Origin: Jiulongibacter sp.
GTDB lineage: Bacteria; Bacteroidota; Bacteroidia; Cytophagales; Spirosomataceae
Assembly: GCA_024645245.1 (NCBI GenBank)
Contig: JAHEBN010000001.1
Span: forward strand, 28,317 to 92,316
Direction: 5' to 3'
Length of the DNA stretch: 64,000 nucleotides
Below, piece by piece: positions 44,384 through 53,797 of this stretch. Numbering within the stretch: position 1 is the first letter of the stretch; every line of letters begins with the position of its first letter. The notes below the pieces were generated by a model. The model was not told where the DNA came from. It made no database searches and saw only the letters and a list, made by a program, of their open reading frames with translations. The position numbers and the translations under genes were made by a program.

Positions 44384-44899
44384 CTACCCCCTATCCTTTT
44401 TCCCTTTAAAATACCGAATCATTTCCGGATAGCCCATTCCCATCATAAAACCCTGAATACTCTGGGCAATTCGTTTGGTTCTGGTTTCCACCGTTTTGGC
44501 AGATTCTATCCAATTGGAATAATACCGTTGGTGCCCCTTAGTCAGCGTATTAAAGAAATCCAAAGCCTGCGGCTCGTCTTCCAGGCAGGCCTTAAAATCT
44601 TCGTTTACCAATAGTTCACTGGTATCTACTTCTAAATTTAGCTTAACTTTAGCACCTTCTTCTTTTCTTAATTTTCGTCTTAAGTCTGCTTTTACGGCTA
44701 AAATAAAATCACCTTCTCCCATGGGGACCAAGGCCATTTGTTTGACCTTCACATTATCAATTTGACCTTTTACCCTATAGGAAGACCGTGTATCCGGCTT
44801 TAATTGATTCGCCAGATTTAATGGAATTTCTACAAAAGTCCAGCCGGTTTTTTCGCCCATCTGCTCAAAACGCTTAAGTACAGTTTCGAAAGTGACCAT
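44384..44899 (-). CDS. YdeI/OmpD-associated-family protein (DUF1905 plus OmdA domain)
   Basis: 171 residues. The N-terminal half (GWTFVEIPLNLANQLKP, YRVKGQIDNVKVKQMALVPMG) is DUF1905; the C-terminal half (ALDFFNTLTKGHQRYYSNWIESAKTVETRTKRIAQSI) is the YdeI/OmdA helical domain. Cytoplasmic, function unknown; some members are linked to acid or peptide stress. Single gene converging on tpiA. Confidence 0.88.
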   Translation of the reverse strand: MVTFETVLKRFEQMGEKTGWTFVEIPLNLANQLKPDTRSSYRVKGQIDNVKVKQMALVPMGEGDFILAVKADLRRKLRKEEGAKVKLNLEVDTSELLVNEDFKACLEDEPQALDFFNTLTKGHQRYYSNWIESAKTVETRTKRIAQSIQGFMMGMGYPEMIRYFKGKKDRG

Positions 44900-44997
44900 T
44901 TTTATCTTTTATTTCTACAAAAACGGGTATTTCCCTTTTTTTGATTCTATTTCCAATCGGGTATTGCTAATTTCGGAAAATTCAACCTGCCGAAAAT

Positions 44998-46116
44998 ATG
45001 AAAAAGTACCTGTCTTTAGCCATTATTCTTTTTTTTACCCAAATCTCTTTTGCTCAAAAATGGCAATTAATTGATGAAAATGCTACGCAGGAAACCCAAA
45101 ATTTATACAAATCCTTACGCAAAATACAGAAAAAAGGAACCGTTTTCGCCCATCAACATGCTACAGAATACGGACGTGGTTGGAGTGGTGAAGATGATCG
45201 TTCTGATATAAAATCGGTGCTGGGCACACATCCGGGTATGATCGGGGTGGATTTCAGTGGTTTTACAGGGAGAGACCCGGAGGAATATAAATCCCGCTTG
45301 AAAAAAGTAGTGGAAGACCAGTACAACCGTGGTGGAATAACTACAGTAGCCTGGCATTTCTACAACCCAATGGGTAAAGGTGGCTTTTACTGGGAAGGCT
45401 CTGATTCGGTGGAAGTGGTTAAAAGACTCATTCCCGGTGGTGATGGCCATGAAAAATTCAAGGAAATTCTGGATGGGGTGGCCGAATGGGCCAAAAGTGT
45501 TAAAGGGGCAAATGGCGAATTGGTTCCGATGATTTTCAGGCCTTGGCATGAGTTTGACGGAGGATGGTTTTGGTGGGGTGCCTCTCATTGTACTGTTGAA
45601 GAATTCGAAACACTTTGGAAATTCACGGTAAGTTATCTGCGGGATAAAAAGAGCGTACACAACTTCATTTATGCTTTTTCCCCGGATAATAAATTTAAAA
45701 CCGAAGAAAAGTACCTGGAAAGATATCCGGGAAACGAATGGGTGGATATGGTGGGAATGGACAATTACGGCGATATGGGCCGCAACCGCTATGCCTTGGA
45801 TACGGCGGCTATTAAATTAAAAATTGTATCCGATTTTGCTAGGAAAAACAAAAAACTAGCCGCTTTTACAGAAACAGGCCTGGAATCAATTCCCAACCCC
45901 ACCTGGTGGACAGAAACACTTTTGAAAGTAATGAAGACCTATAAAATGAGGCTTAGCTATGTATTGGTATGGCGTAACGATCAACGCAGCCCTACGCATT
46001 ACTATGCTCCATTCCCCGGGCAGGTAAGCATACCTGATTTCCAAAAATTTTATAAAGATAAGTATACCCTGTTTTTGGATGATTTGGTCAGTCGAAATGT
46101 TTATAGGAAGAAATAA
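44998..46116 (+). CDS. Glycoside hydrolase family 26, beta-mannanase-like
   Basis: 372 residues with signal peptide (1-20, FAQ). The GH26 (beta/alpha)8 barrel shows the acid/base in FRPWHEFDGGWFWWG (E185) and the nucleophile in AAFTETGLES (E292), the two conserved positions of mannanases. Expected to cut beta-1,4-mannan or related beta-glycan outside the cytoplasm. No carbohydrate-binding module or T9SS sorting domain is attached. It opens a plus-strand block leading to the GMC oxidoreductase genes. Confidence 0.93.
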   Translation: MKKYLSLAIILFFTQISFAQKWQLIDENATQETQNLYKSLRKIQKKGTVFAHQHATEYGRGWSGEDDRSDIKSVLGTHPGMIGVDFSGFTGRDPEEYKSRLKKVVEDQYNRGGITTVAWHFYNPMGKGGFYWEGSDSVEVVKRLIPGGDGHEKFKEILDGVAEWAKSVKGANGELVPMIFRPWHEFDGGWFWWGASHCTVEEFETLWKFTVSYLRDKKSVHNFIYAFSPDNKFKTEEKYLERYPGNEWVDMVGMDNYGDMGRNRYALDTAAIKLKIVSDFARKNKKLAAFTETGLESIPNPTWWTETLLKVMKTYKMRLSYVLVWRNDQRSPTHYYAPFPGQVSIPDFQKFYKDKYTLFLDDLVSRNVYRKK

Positions 46117-46343
46117 ACAAAAGCCATCTTTGTATGCAAGTTGTACATTTCAACCCAAAAATAACACAAAATTAGCTCAATAATACTTAAGCTAAACTCC
46201 TGTTATTGAGGCTTATTACTTAATTATAAGTCTGATTCATCTTTTGGTCTTTGCAGAATTCCCTTTTATCGAAACATCACTATTGTCATGGTCATTTATT
46301 CATCAAAAATCTTAAATTTGTTAATAACAAAAACAAGCCTGTT

Positions 46344-46859
46344 TTGAAAAGACGTCAGCTATTAAAATCATTTGCAGCATCGGTAGGTACATTCACCTTG
46401 TTGCCGGACTGGGCAAATGCCTGGACCGCAGAATCCATTGGTAAGCCTCAAAACTTGCCCATTGTAGATGAGGCCGTATTAAGTAGCATTGCTTCTACAT
46501 TTATTCCTGAAGGACAATCAGAACCCGGAGCAGTCGGCCTGGATGTTGATAAATTTCTGAACAGACTTTTTGCCGATTGTTATGAATCGTCGGACCAGGA
46601 AAAACTAAACCGTGGCATTGAAGTTTTGAATACCAATTCTCAAAAATACTACAACCAAAGTTTTGCTTCTTGTACCCAAAGTCAGCGTGAAACCATACTC
46701 GCTGCCATGGAAACAGCAAATGAAGAGGACGGCCGCTGGTTCTATAAAACCCTTCGAAGTGAAACCATCCGGGGCTACGTGACCTCACAATACGTAATGG
46801 AAAATAAGTATAACTATCAAATGACCCACAGCTTCTACGATGGCTGTGCACCTTTATAA
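46344..46859 (+). CDS. Gluconate 2-dehydrogenase subunit 3-family protein, Tat-exported
   Basis: I choose TTG 46344-46346 because it gives a classic Tat signal (MKRRQLLKSFAASVGTF); an ATG at 46251 would add 31 residues with no family resemblance. About 171 residues: ISSIASTFIPEGQSEPGAVGL and WFYKTLRSETIRGYVTSQYV match subunit 3. In known systems this small subunit escorts a GMC flavoprotein through the Tat route and helps form the membrane dehydrogenase. The GMC gene starts 10 bases after its stop. The cytochrome subunit is missing here. Confidence 0.88.
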   Translation: MKRRQLLKSFAASVGTFTLLPDWANAWTAESIGKPQNLPIVDEAVLSSIASTFIPEGQSEPGAVGLDVDKFLNRLFADCYESSDQEKLNRGIEVLNTNSQKYYNQSFASCTQSQRETILAAMETANEEDGRWFYKTLRSETIRGYVTSQYVMENKYNYQMTHSFYDGCAPL

Positions 46860-46869
46860 ACTACCGAAA

Positions 46870-48573
46870 ATGACAAATTTCAATATAGACGTAAAAAAGA
46901 AAAACACCTACGACGCCATCGTAATCGGCTCCGGAGCCAGCGGTGGATGGAGTGCCAAAGAGCTGTGCGACAGGGGTTTGAAAACTCTGGTACTGGAGCG
47001 TGGCCGCAAGGTAGAGCACATAAAAGACTACTCCACCGCCTCCAAGGCTCCCTGGGAATTTGAATACCGGGGCACCGTACCGCTAAAACTCAGGGAAGGT
47101 TTACAATATGGCCGCTTTCTGCGGGAAGAGAACATGACTTTCATGATGAAAGAAGATGAACAACCTGTGGTTTACGAAAAACCCTTCCGCTGGTATCGTG
47201 GCTACCACGAAGGCGGCAAATCTTTGCTTTGGGCACGCCAAACCCAGCGTTGGTCCGATTTTGATTTCGAAGGCCCACAGCGGGATGGATTTGCTGTTGA
47301 TTGGCCTATCCGATACAAAGACATGGCTCCCTGGTACAGTCATGTGGAGCGATTTGCCGGTATTTCCGGAAATTACGACGGCCTACCTGAGCTACCGGAT
47401 GGTGAATTTCTGAAAGCCTATGGCATGAGTTGTATAGAAGAGCATTTTAAAGAAAGCCTGGGTAAAAATTTCCCGGAGCGAAAGCTGGTTTCTGCCCGCT
47501 GTGCTCACCTTAGCGACCCGCAAGCTATACATACCGAGCAAGGCCGCACCCAGTGCCAAAGCCAGAATATGTGTAACCGCGGTTGTATTTATGGCGGCTA
47601 TTTCAGCAGCAATGCTTCTACCCTGCCCTGGGCAGCCAAAACCGGTAAAATGACCATGAGGCCGCATTCGGTGGTTCATTCCATTATTTTCGATGAAAAG
47701 AAAAACAAGGCTACCGGCGTGCGGGTGATCGATTCCCAGTCACATGAAATGATCGAGTTTTACGCCAAAGTTATTTTTGTAAATGCCTCCGCAATTAATT
47801 CCACGTCTATTTTGATGAACTCCTCATCCGATCGTTTTCCAAACGGATTGGGAAATGACAGCGGCGTATTGGGCAAGTACATTGCCTGGCACAATTACCG
47901 CGGCCATGCCAGTGCCCGATTCGAAGGCCTGAAAGACAAAAGAACTGCAGGCGGCCGGCCCACCTATGCCTATGTTCCCCGTTTTCGTAACCTGCAAAAG
48001 CACGATCAAGAGTTTTTCCGGGGTTATGCCACAGGTGTTTCCGGTGGCCGGGGCGAGTTTTCCCGACAAGATGGAATCGGCGACCAATTACGCGAAAACC
48101 TGCTGAGTCGCGAACTTTCCGACTGGAATATCTCAGCCTGGATGATGGGCGAGTGTGTGCCTATTGAGCAAAATCACATCCGCCTGCACGAAGAGTTGAA
48201 AGACAAATACGGCATACCGCAGATTGTTTTCTCTTGCGACTGGACCGAAAACGATGATAAGATGGTGCAGGATTTTATGGATCAGTTTAAGGCCATGTTT
48301 GAGCAGGCCGGCTATACCCAAATTCAGGTATCGGACTCCCATTCGCCTCCGGGTGCCGACATCCACGAAATGGGCGGTGTGCGTATGGGTCGCGACCCGA
48401 AAACCTCCTTGCTCAATGAGTGGAATCAGCTGCACGCCTGCAAAAATGTTTTCGTAACAGACGGGGCCTGTATGACCTCTACCGGCACACAAAACCCTAC
48501 GCTTACCTATATGGCATTTTCGGCACGAGCGGCCAATCGTGCAGCAGATGAGCTCACTAAAAAGAATTTATAA
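46870..48573 (+). CDS. GMC-family flavoprotein sugar oxidoreductase
   Basis: I start at ATG 46870 (MTNFNIDVKKKNTYDAIVIGSG), 567 residues; an ATG at 46840 is in frame but lies inside the previous gene. FAD binding: VIGSGASGGWSAKEL and LVLERGRK. C-terminal GMC block: DSHSPPGADIHEMGGVRMG with the expected His, and TQNPTLTYMAFSARAA. With subunit 3 it resembles glucoside 3-dehydrogenase or gluconate/fructose dehydrogenase catalytic subunits. It has no signal and would ride the Tat-exported partner. By eye the gene is clearly richer in G and C than its neighbours. Confidence 0.93.
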   Translation: MTNFNIDVKKKNTYDAIVIGSGASGGWSAKELCDRGLKTLVLERGRKVEHIKDYSTASKAPWEFEYRGTVPLKLREGLQYGRFLREENMTFMMKEDEQPVVYEKPFRWYRGYHEGGKSLLWARQTQRWSDFDFEGPQRDGFAVDWPIRYKDMAPWYSHVERFAGISGNYDGLPELPDGEFLKAYGMSCIEEHFKESLGKNFPERKLVSARCAHLSDPQAIHTEQGRTQCQSQNMCNRGCIYGGYFSSNASTLPWAAKTGKMTMRPHSVVHSIIFDEKKNKATGVRVIDSQSHEMIEFYAKVIFVNASAINSTSILMNSSSDRFPNGLGNDSGVLGKYIAWHNYRGHASARFEGLKDKRTAGGRPTYAYVPRFRNLQKHDQEFFRGYATGVSGGRGEFSRQDGIGDQLRENLLSRELSDWNISAWMMGECVPIEQNHIRLHEELKDKYGIPQIVFSCDWTENDDKMVQDFMDQFKAMFEQAGYTQIQVSDSHSPPGADIHEMGGVRMGRDPKTSLLNEWNQLHACKNVFVTDGACMTSTGTQNPTLTYMAFSARAANRAADELTKKNL

Positions 48574-48583
48574 ATGAGGCTAC

Positions 48584-48698
48584 CCTCGTCAATTTTAATA
48601 CGAAATAATAAAATAATATCAAATTGACGAGGTCGGGCTTTCGCTAGTCGCCTGCCTGCGGCAGGGCTCCAACAGACCGCTCAGTCTCTCAGCTGGCA
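48584..48698. repeat. Hairpin plus G+C-rich repeat, copy 2
   Basis: CCTCGTCAATTT (48584-48595) pairs exactly with AAATTGACGAGG (48621-48632). It is joined at once to GGTCGGGCTTTCGCTAGTCGC and ends CTCTCAGCTGGC (48687-48698), the same ends as the element at 32266-32364. Lies between the GMC and isomerase genes. Confidence 0.7.
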
Positions 48699-48733
48699 TT
48701 TGAACTATTAATAAAAAATAAAACCCTTAGAAA

Positions 48734-49585
48734 ATGAAAAAACAAGTATTGATTATCTTAAGCATTCTACTGATCAGTGGAGCAGATCTTTTGGCTCAGA
48801 AAAAGCTATACACCTGGCCTTTGGGAGTGCAAGGCTACACTTTCCGAAACCATTTCCCGAATGGTGTTGAAAAAACACTTGACATCATCAAAGACATGGG
48901 CTTTACCGAGCTCGAAGGTGGTGGTGCTAAAGGTTTTACACTCGAAGAATACAAAAAACTTTGTGACGACCGCAGCATAAGCATTCCTTCTACAGGTTGT
49001 GGTTTTGAACAACTCGAAAAAGACCCGATGCAAATCGTGAAAAATGCTAAAACACTGGGTTCTAAATTTGTAATGTGTGCCTGGATACCTCACAAAGGCA
49101 ATGATTTCACTTTTGAAGATGCCCAAAAAGCAGTAAAAGTGTTTAACGAAGCCGGCAAAATATTGAAAGAAAACGGAATTACTTTCTGTTACCATGACCA
49201 CGGTTACGAGTTCCACCCGCATGATAAAGGTACTTACCTGGATTATATCATTCAAAACACCAATCCGGATTATGTTTCATTCGAAATGGACGTGCTCTGG
49301 ACTATGCACGGCGGCGGAGCAGATATGCCAATTACTTTACTAAAAAGATATCCCAATCGCTTCAAACTCATGCACGTAAAAGACCTTCGTAAAGGGGTAG
49401 TAGGTGATTTGACCGGACACACCCCTGCCGAAAACGACGTACCGGTAGGAACAGGCCAAGGCAATTGGAAAAAGATTTTCAAACTTGCCAAAAAAGGCGG
49501 AGTAGAGCATTGTTTTATTGAAGATGAAAGCGATAAGGAGTTGGTAAATGTGCCTTTGAGTATCAAATTCCTGAATGGGATTTAG
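48734..49585 (+). CDS. Exported sugar phosphate isomerase/epimerase-family protein
   Basis: 283 residues with a signal peptide (1-21, LLAQ). TIM-barrel blocks with metal ligands: LEGGGAKGFTLEEY, FCYHDHGYEF, VSFEMDVLW and MHVKDLRKG, ending EHCFIEDESD. It belongs to the same superfamily as the protein at 16828 but is not close. Following a GMC dehydrogenase, it could act on an oxidised (3-keto) sugar in the periplasm; such pairings exist in 3-keto-glycoside pathways. Separated from the GMC gene by a repeat. Confidence 0.88.
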   Translation: MKKQVLIILSILLISGADLLAQKKLYTWPLGVQGYTFRNHFPNGVEKTLDIIKDMGFTELEGGGAKGFTLEEYKKLCDDRSISIPSTGCGFEQLEKDPMQIVKNAKTLGSKFVMCAWIPHKGNDFTFEDAQKAVKVFNEAGKILKENGITFCYHDHGYEFHPHDKGTYLDYIIQNTNPDYVSFEMDVLWTMHGGGADMPITLLKRYPNRFKLMHVKDLRKGVVGDLTGHTPAENDVPVGTGQGNWKKIFKLAKKGGVEHCFIEDESDKELVNVPLSIKFLNGI

Positions 49586-49632
49586 GGAATCAATTAGTGC
49601 TTCATATTAGATTTTGCAGTAATATAAAACGG

Positions 49633-49664
49633 AAAGCGAGGGCTTAAGTCTCCTCGCTTTTTTA
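49633..49664 (+). terminator. Intrinsic terminator after the isomerase gene
   Basis: Perfect arms AAAGCGAGG / CCTCGCTTT (49633-49641, 49652-49660) with T run. Confidence 0.9.
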
Positions 49665-49688
49665 TTATTAAGTATCCTAAAACAATTC

Positions 49689-50369
49689 CTATTTCCTCCC
49701 TTTCACCGCCCGATTGATCACAAAAAAGAGCCCGAAAGCCGAAATCAGGATCAATGCCAGAACAGCAACTTTTTGGACGCCACCTTCGTTGGGATTTTCT
49801 AATAATTTACGGATTTCTTGGGCTTGTGTACCAGCCCAAACAGATAATATAGTGCGGGGAATCATACCCAGGAAACCGCCCAGAAGTATATTCTTTAGTT
49901 TGGCTCCCGAAAGGGTAAAAACAAAATTGGTAAACGTAAAAGGTAATACCGGGGAAATTTTGGTCAGGGTAATAATCTTCAGCTCCTCCCCTCTTATACT
50001 TTCCATCAGCTTTTTTGCTTTGGGATTGCTTTCGATAAATTTCTTAAACCGATCGTGATCCAATAAATGTACTATTTTGTTAATCAACAAAATAGATAAC
50101 AAATTAACTACAAATAAGATAGGTAGCGTTTTCCAACCCCAAAAATACCCCAATACCAAGGCACAGAATGTGGGCGGAGTTAATGCAAGTGCTTGAGAAA
50201 ATATTCCCAAAAATGAAAAAGAAACCCATTCTGCCGTATTGAAAGTGGCAAACCAAGGCTCATTTTTCACAAAATAAACACTCAGAAAAGAGGTTGCCAC
50301 CAAAGGCACGATTATCAAAAAAAATGAACTAATTACGGGAACAGTCAGGTGCTTTGTGATTCTTTTCAA
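49689..50369 (-). CDS. TVP38/TMEM64 (VTT-domain) membrane protein
   Basis: 226 residues with about five hydrophobic helices. The VTT/SNARE-associated domain is marked by FLGIFSQALALTPPTFCALVLGYFWGW and ISPVLPFTFTNFVFTLSGAKLKNILLGGFLGMIPR. DedA/TVP38 relatives are linked to lipid scrambling and membrane homeostasis. It starts 4 bases after fcl, so the two are co-transcribed, perhaps linking envelope polysaccharide and lipid export; this is inference. Confidence 0.88.
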   Translation of the reverse strand: MKRITKHLTVPVISSFFLIIVPLVATSFLSVYFVKNEPWFATFNTAEWVSFSFLGIFSQALALTPPTFCALVLGYFWGWKTLPILFVVNLLSILLINKIVHLLDHDRFKKFIESNPKAKKLMESIRGEELKIITLTKISPVLPFTFTNFVFTLSGAKLKNILLGGFLGMIPRTILSVWAGTQAQEIRKLLENPNEGGVQKVAVLALILISAFGLFFVINRAVKGRK

Positions 50370-50373
50370 TGCC

Positions 50374-51312
50374 TTACATTTTACGAACTATATGATTCTT
50401 AAAGTCTTCATAGACACTGCGGATTCCATCTTCCAGATCATATGTATGTTTCCAACCTAAGCCGTGAAGTTTACCTACATCCATTAATTTTCGGGGTGTG
50501 CCATCCGGCTTATCCGTATTCCAGTTTATTTTTCCTTGGTAACCCACAATTTCACTTATTTTCTCTGCAAGCTCTTTTATGGTAACGTCAACTCCGGTAC
50601 CTATATTCACCAATTCCCGTCCGTCATAAGTCTGCATAAGATACACACAGGCCGCAGCCATATCGTCGGCATGCAGAAACTCTCTCATAGGCGAGCCGGT
50701 ACCCCATAATTCCACCTCCGGTTGATTATTTACTTTTGCTTCGTGAAATTTCCTAATCATTGCCGGAAAAACATGCGAATTCTGCAAATCGTAATTGTCA
50801 TTTGGCCCATATAAATTGGTAGGCATTATCGATACAAAATTACAACTATACTGATCGCGGTATGCTTCACACATTTTAATCCCGGCAATTTTGGCAATGG
50901 CATAAGGTTCATTTGTTGGCTCTAAAAGTCCGGTTAATAAATATTCTTCTTTTAAAGGTTGCGGAGCCATCTTAGGGTAAATACAGCTCGAACCCAGAAA
51001 CATCAGTTTCTTAACTCCCGCCAGATAGGCTCCATGAATCACATGATTCTGAATCTGTAGATTTTCATACAAAAAATCGGCACGGTATGTGTTATTTGCT
51101 ATTATACCGCCCACTTTGGCGGCAGCTAAAAAGATATAATCCGGTTTTTCGTTTAAAAGAAATGTATGTGTGGCTTCCTGATTCCGGAGGTCGAGTTCGG
51201 CAGAAGTGCGGGTAATGATGTTTTCAAAACCTTCGTTTTCCAGTTTTCTAACAATCGCCGACCCCACCATTCCGCGGTGCCCTGCAACATAGATTTTATC
51301 CGATTTTTCCAA
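50374..51312 (-). CDS. fcl: GDP-L-fucose synthase
   Basis: 312 residues, normal length. Rossmann motif GHRGMVGSAI (12-21), SSCIYPK and PYAIAKIAG (catalytic Ser-Tyr-Lys), and the C-terminal YDLEDGIRSVYEDF are the family blocks. It makes GDP-L-fucose from GDP-4-keto-6-deoxy-mannose for surface polysaccharides. The partner gmd is not in the window. Confidence 0.96.
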   Translation of the reverse strand: MEKSDKIYVAGHRGMVGSAIVRKLENEGFENIITRTSAELDLRNQEATHTFLLNEKPDYIFLAAAKVGGIIANNTYRADFLYENLQIQNHVIHGAYLAGVKKLMFLGSSCIYPKMAPQPLKEEYLLTGLLEPTNEPYAIAKIAGIKMCEAYRDQYSCNFVSIMPTNLYGPNDNYDLQNSHVFPAMIRKFHEAKVNNQPEVELWGTGSPMREFLHADDMAAACVYLMQTYDGRELVNIGTGVDVTIKELAEKISEIVGYQGKINWNTDKPDGTPRKLMDVGKLHGLGWKHTYDLEDGIRSVYEDFKNHIVRKM

Positions 51313-51377
51313 TTTTTAATCTACTTTTACGTTCTCTTGATCAAATAAGGCACGAAAATACGACTGCTATTTCATAA

Positions 51378-52358
51378 ATGAAATTAATCTCCTTTATAGT
51401 TCTTTTTTTAACTGTTTCTATCCGCAGCACAATTGCACAGGATATAATTCCACATGCCAAAACCAAGGCCGAACGCAAAGCTGCCCGAAAAGATATGACG
51501 CTCGAAGAAAAAATCGAGGATGTGTTGCCTGTTGATGTAAATCTTCCAAAAGCAAGTGTGAAAGCTCCCGGAAACAACAATATTTCTTCGGTGGAAGATG
51601 CACGTAAATTTGTAAAAGAAACCCTCCCCGGTTACGGCACAAAAGCAAAAGAGAAAGCAAAAAAAACCAAAAAAGCCATCGCCGAAGCCAAAGAAAAAGT
51701 ATTTGACGGTAAAAAATATAAAAACATAGCTCTGGAAAAACGCATTTATAAACGAGGTACCGGCAGCCGGATGACTTACATCGAATTTTATACTTTAAAA
51801 GATCATCAGCAACCCGATCCGTATAACCGTACTTTCTTTTGGTTTGATGAAAAAAGAAATCGAATTGTGGAGGCTGTTTCCCGTGATCCCAAGGCTAATT
51901 TTTTATTACACGGTCCTTACCGGGAATACAAAGGCGAAAACCTGGTGAAAGAAGGATTCTATTACGTGGGCACCAAGGATGGTCGTTGGGAAACTTACGA
52001 CAATGACTTTCTGCTGATTGATAAAGAGTACTACAACAAAGGTTTTTATGCCGATTCCGAAATATCCTATTACGATGCCGATAGTTCTAAAATTAAGGAA
52101 GTAATACCTGTATTGTATGGCAAAAAAACGGGTCAATATTATCGTTTTCACGAAGAAGGAACCTTAGCTGAGGAAGGCGAAATGGATAATGGTGTGAAAA
52201 TTGGCAAGTGGGTTGAATACTATGAATCCGGCAACCGTCGTAAAAAAGAAGTTCAATACGGAAAAGATTGCTATGATACCACTGAGCCGCTTACTTTAAG
52301 AGAATATTCGGCAGACGGCAAAATGACTTTTGAGGATGAGAGCGTGAAAAGAAACTAG
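51378..52358 (+). CDS. Exported protein with MORN/YwqK-like repeats
   Basis: 326 residues with signal peptide (1-20). A basic Ala/Lys-rich helix (about 95-115, KAKEKAKKTKKAIAEAKEK) precedes repeats of the YwqK/MORN kind (GPYREYKGENLVKEGFYYVGTKDGRWETYD, GTLAEEGEMDNGVKIGKWVEYY). Such repeats occur in many Bacteroidota surface or periplasmic proteins with no known activity; the 'antitoxin' label seen on YwqK relatives should not be applied. Its stop abuts that of the converging sugar-dehydrogenase gene without a gap. Confidence 0.78.
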   Translation: MKLISFIVLFLTVSIRSTIAQDIIPHAKTKAERKAARKDMTLEEKIEDVLPVDVNLPKASVKAPGNNNISSVEDARKFVKETLPGYGTKAKEKAKKTKKAIAEAKEKVFDGKKYKNIALEKRIYKRGTGSRMTYIEFYTLKDHQQPDPYNRTFFWFDEKRNRIVEAVSRDPKANFLLHGPYREYKGENLVKEGFYYVGTKDGRWETYDNDFLLIDKEYYNKGFYADSEISYYDADSSKIKEVIPVLYGKKTGQYYRFHEEGTLAEEGEMDNGVKIGKWVEYYESGNRRKKEVQYGKDCYDTTEPLTLREYSADGKMTFEDESVKRN

Positions 52359-53714
52359 TCAATTTTCACAATTACCAATTTGTGCTTTAAAGACCGAACC
52401 TTGGTCAACCTGAAAACCAGGCTGAAGCAAAACTCCACCAGCCGACCAATATTCTACCCTTAGGTTTCCATTGATTTTTTTCGAAGAATTAAGATTGATT
52501 CCGGCAAGATATAAATCATTAGCTGTATGAATACCACTAATATTCTCTGTTTCGCAGGCTAATTGCATTTTGTAAATTATTCCATCGGGATAAGATATCA
52601 GGAATATATCACCATCCGGGCTTTCTCCAAAACTTACCAGACCTTCAAAATTTTCAGAAATTTTTTCAATAATTTTCTCGGGTTGCAGTTTCATTCTCCA
52701 CACTTCCCCCGAATTATAATCCCCAAAAATATACCAGCCATTTAAGCCTGTAAATCGAGTGCCTCTGTACACATACCCACCGATTACACAAGCATTTTTA
52801 TGGCCATTGAAATTATATCCGGCATAAGTGTGCACCGGGGCGGTGAGGTCTGTGCCCGAATTACAATAATTACTATGAATGGGGTAATCTCCTTCGAGGC
52901 AGCTCCACCCTAAATTTCTGTTTTCGAAAGTACCTGCCGGTAAAAAATCAACCTCCTCGTAACTATCCTGACCTACATCCCCCAGCCACATATCGCCGGT
53001 TACTTTGTCAAAAGAAAACCGCCACACATTACGCAAACCCTGGGCTATGATTTCATCCGGAATACCATCATTTAAAGCCAGATGCGGGTTGGTGGGTGGA
53101 AAAGCCAGAGTTCCATTTGTTACATCGATTCGTAATAATTTCCCCTTTATTGACCTTGTATTTTGGCCCGTCATTAATTCATCGCCTGTCATGCCCCGGG
53201 CCCCATTCGCTCCATCACCTGTTGTGGTATAAAGGTATCCATCCGGCCCGAAAATTAGATTACCTCCTAAATGACCATAATAACCCGGATAAGACAGTAA
53301 AATTAATTCGGAGTTTAAATCGGCAATATCCGGATTACTGGCATTACGACTAAAACGAGAAATGAAAATTGTCTGAATCGATTCTTTATAATATTTGATA
53401 AAAAAATAGCCATTGGTTGAATAATTGGGATGAAATGCCATACCATGTACTCCGCTATATGAACTTACCACTTTGGAATTAATATTGAGAAAAGCAGTAC
53501 TATTAACAACTCCCGAAGTCGAAACCTTCCTGATTATCCCTTTATTTTCTGCTACGTATAAATTATTTTGATTGTCATATGTAATAATTACCGGATTTGA
53601 AAAACCACTTGCAAAAGGTTGCCAGTTTATTGTTTGAGCTTGTGAATCAGTAGAAAGTCCAAATTGAACCAACACAATTACAAACAACAAAGTGTATTTA
53701 CTTAATAATTTCAT
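52359..53714 (-). CDS. PQQ-type soluble sugar dehydrogenase (glucose/sorbosone family)
   Basis: 451 residues with signal peptide (about 1-26). The beta-propeller shows family blocks: ENKGIIRKV, GLRNVWRFSFDKVTGDMWLGDVGQD, GWSCLEGDYPI and VIGGYVYRG. Residues about 395-451 (SKKINGNLRVEYWSAGGVLLQPGFQVDQGSVFKAQIG) form a small repeat domain seen at the end of Bacteroidota secreted proteins, perhaps an anchor or stabiliser. Likely periplasmic or surface sugar oxidation; substrate unknown. Confidence 0.88.
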   Translation of the reverse strand: MKLLSKYTLLFVIVLVQFGLSTDSQAQTINWQPFASGFSNPVIITYDNQNNLYVAENKGIIRKVSTSGVVNSTAFLNINSKVVSSYSGVHGMAFHPNYSTNGYFFIKYYKESIQTIFISRFSRNASNPDIADLNSELILLSYPGYYGHLGGNLIFGPDGYLYTTTGDGANGARGMTGDELMTGQNTRSIKGKLLRIDVTNGTLAFPPTNPHLALNDGIPDEIIAQGLRNVWRFSFDKVTGDMWLGDVGQDSYEEVDFLPAGTFENRNLGWSCLEGDYPIHSNYCNSGTDLTAPVHTYAGYNFNGHKNACVIGGYVYRGTRFTGLNGWYIFGDYNSGEVWRMKLQPEKIIEKISENFEGLVSFGESPDGDIFLISYPDGIIYKMQLACETENISGIHTANDLYLAGINLNSSKKINGNLRVEYWSAGGVLLQPGFQVDQGSVFKAQIGNCEN

Positions 53715-53797
53715 TTTTAAATTTTACTTCCGGGTACCTTTTGTAAATTTAAAGGATTAAATACCTGGAAATTAGGTTTCCATTACATTTTATTATC

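Noticed and set aside
45115..45660. A 181-codon minus-strand frame inside the mannanase gene
   Set aside because: Antisense to catalytic motifs of the GH26 domain; no independent support.
51378..52358. Toxin-antitoxin pair based on YwqK-like repeats
   Set aside because: The protein has an export signal, no toxin gene adjoins it, and the repeat alone does not indicate an antitoxin.
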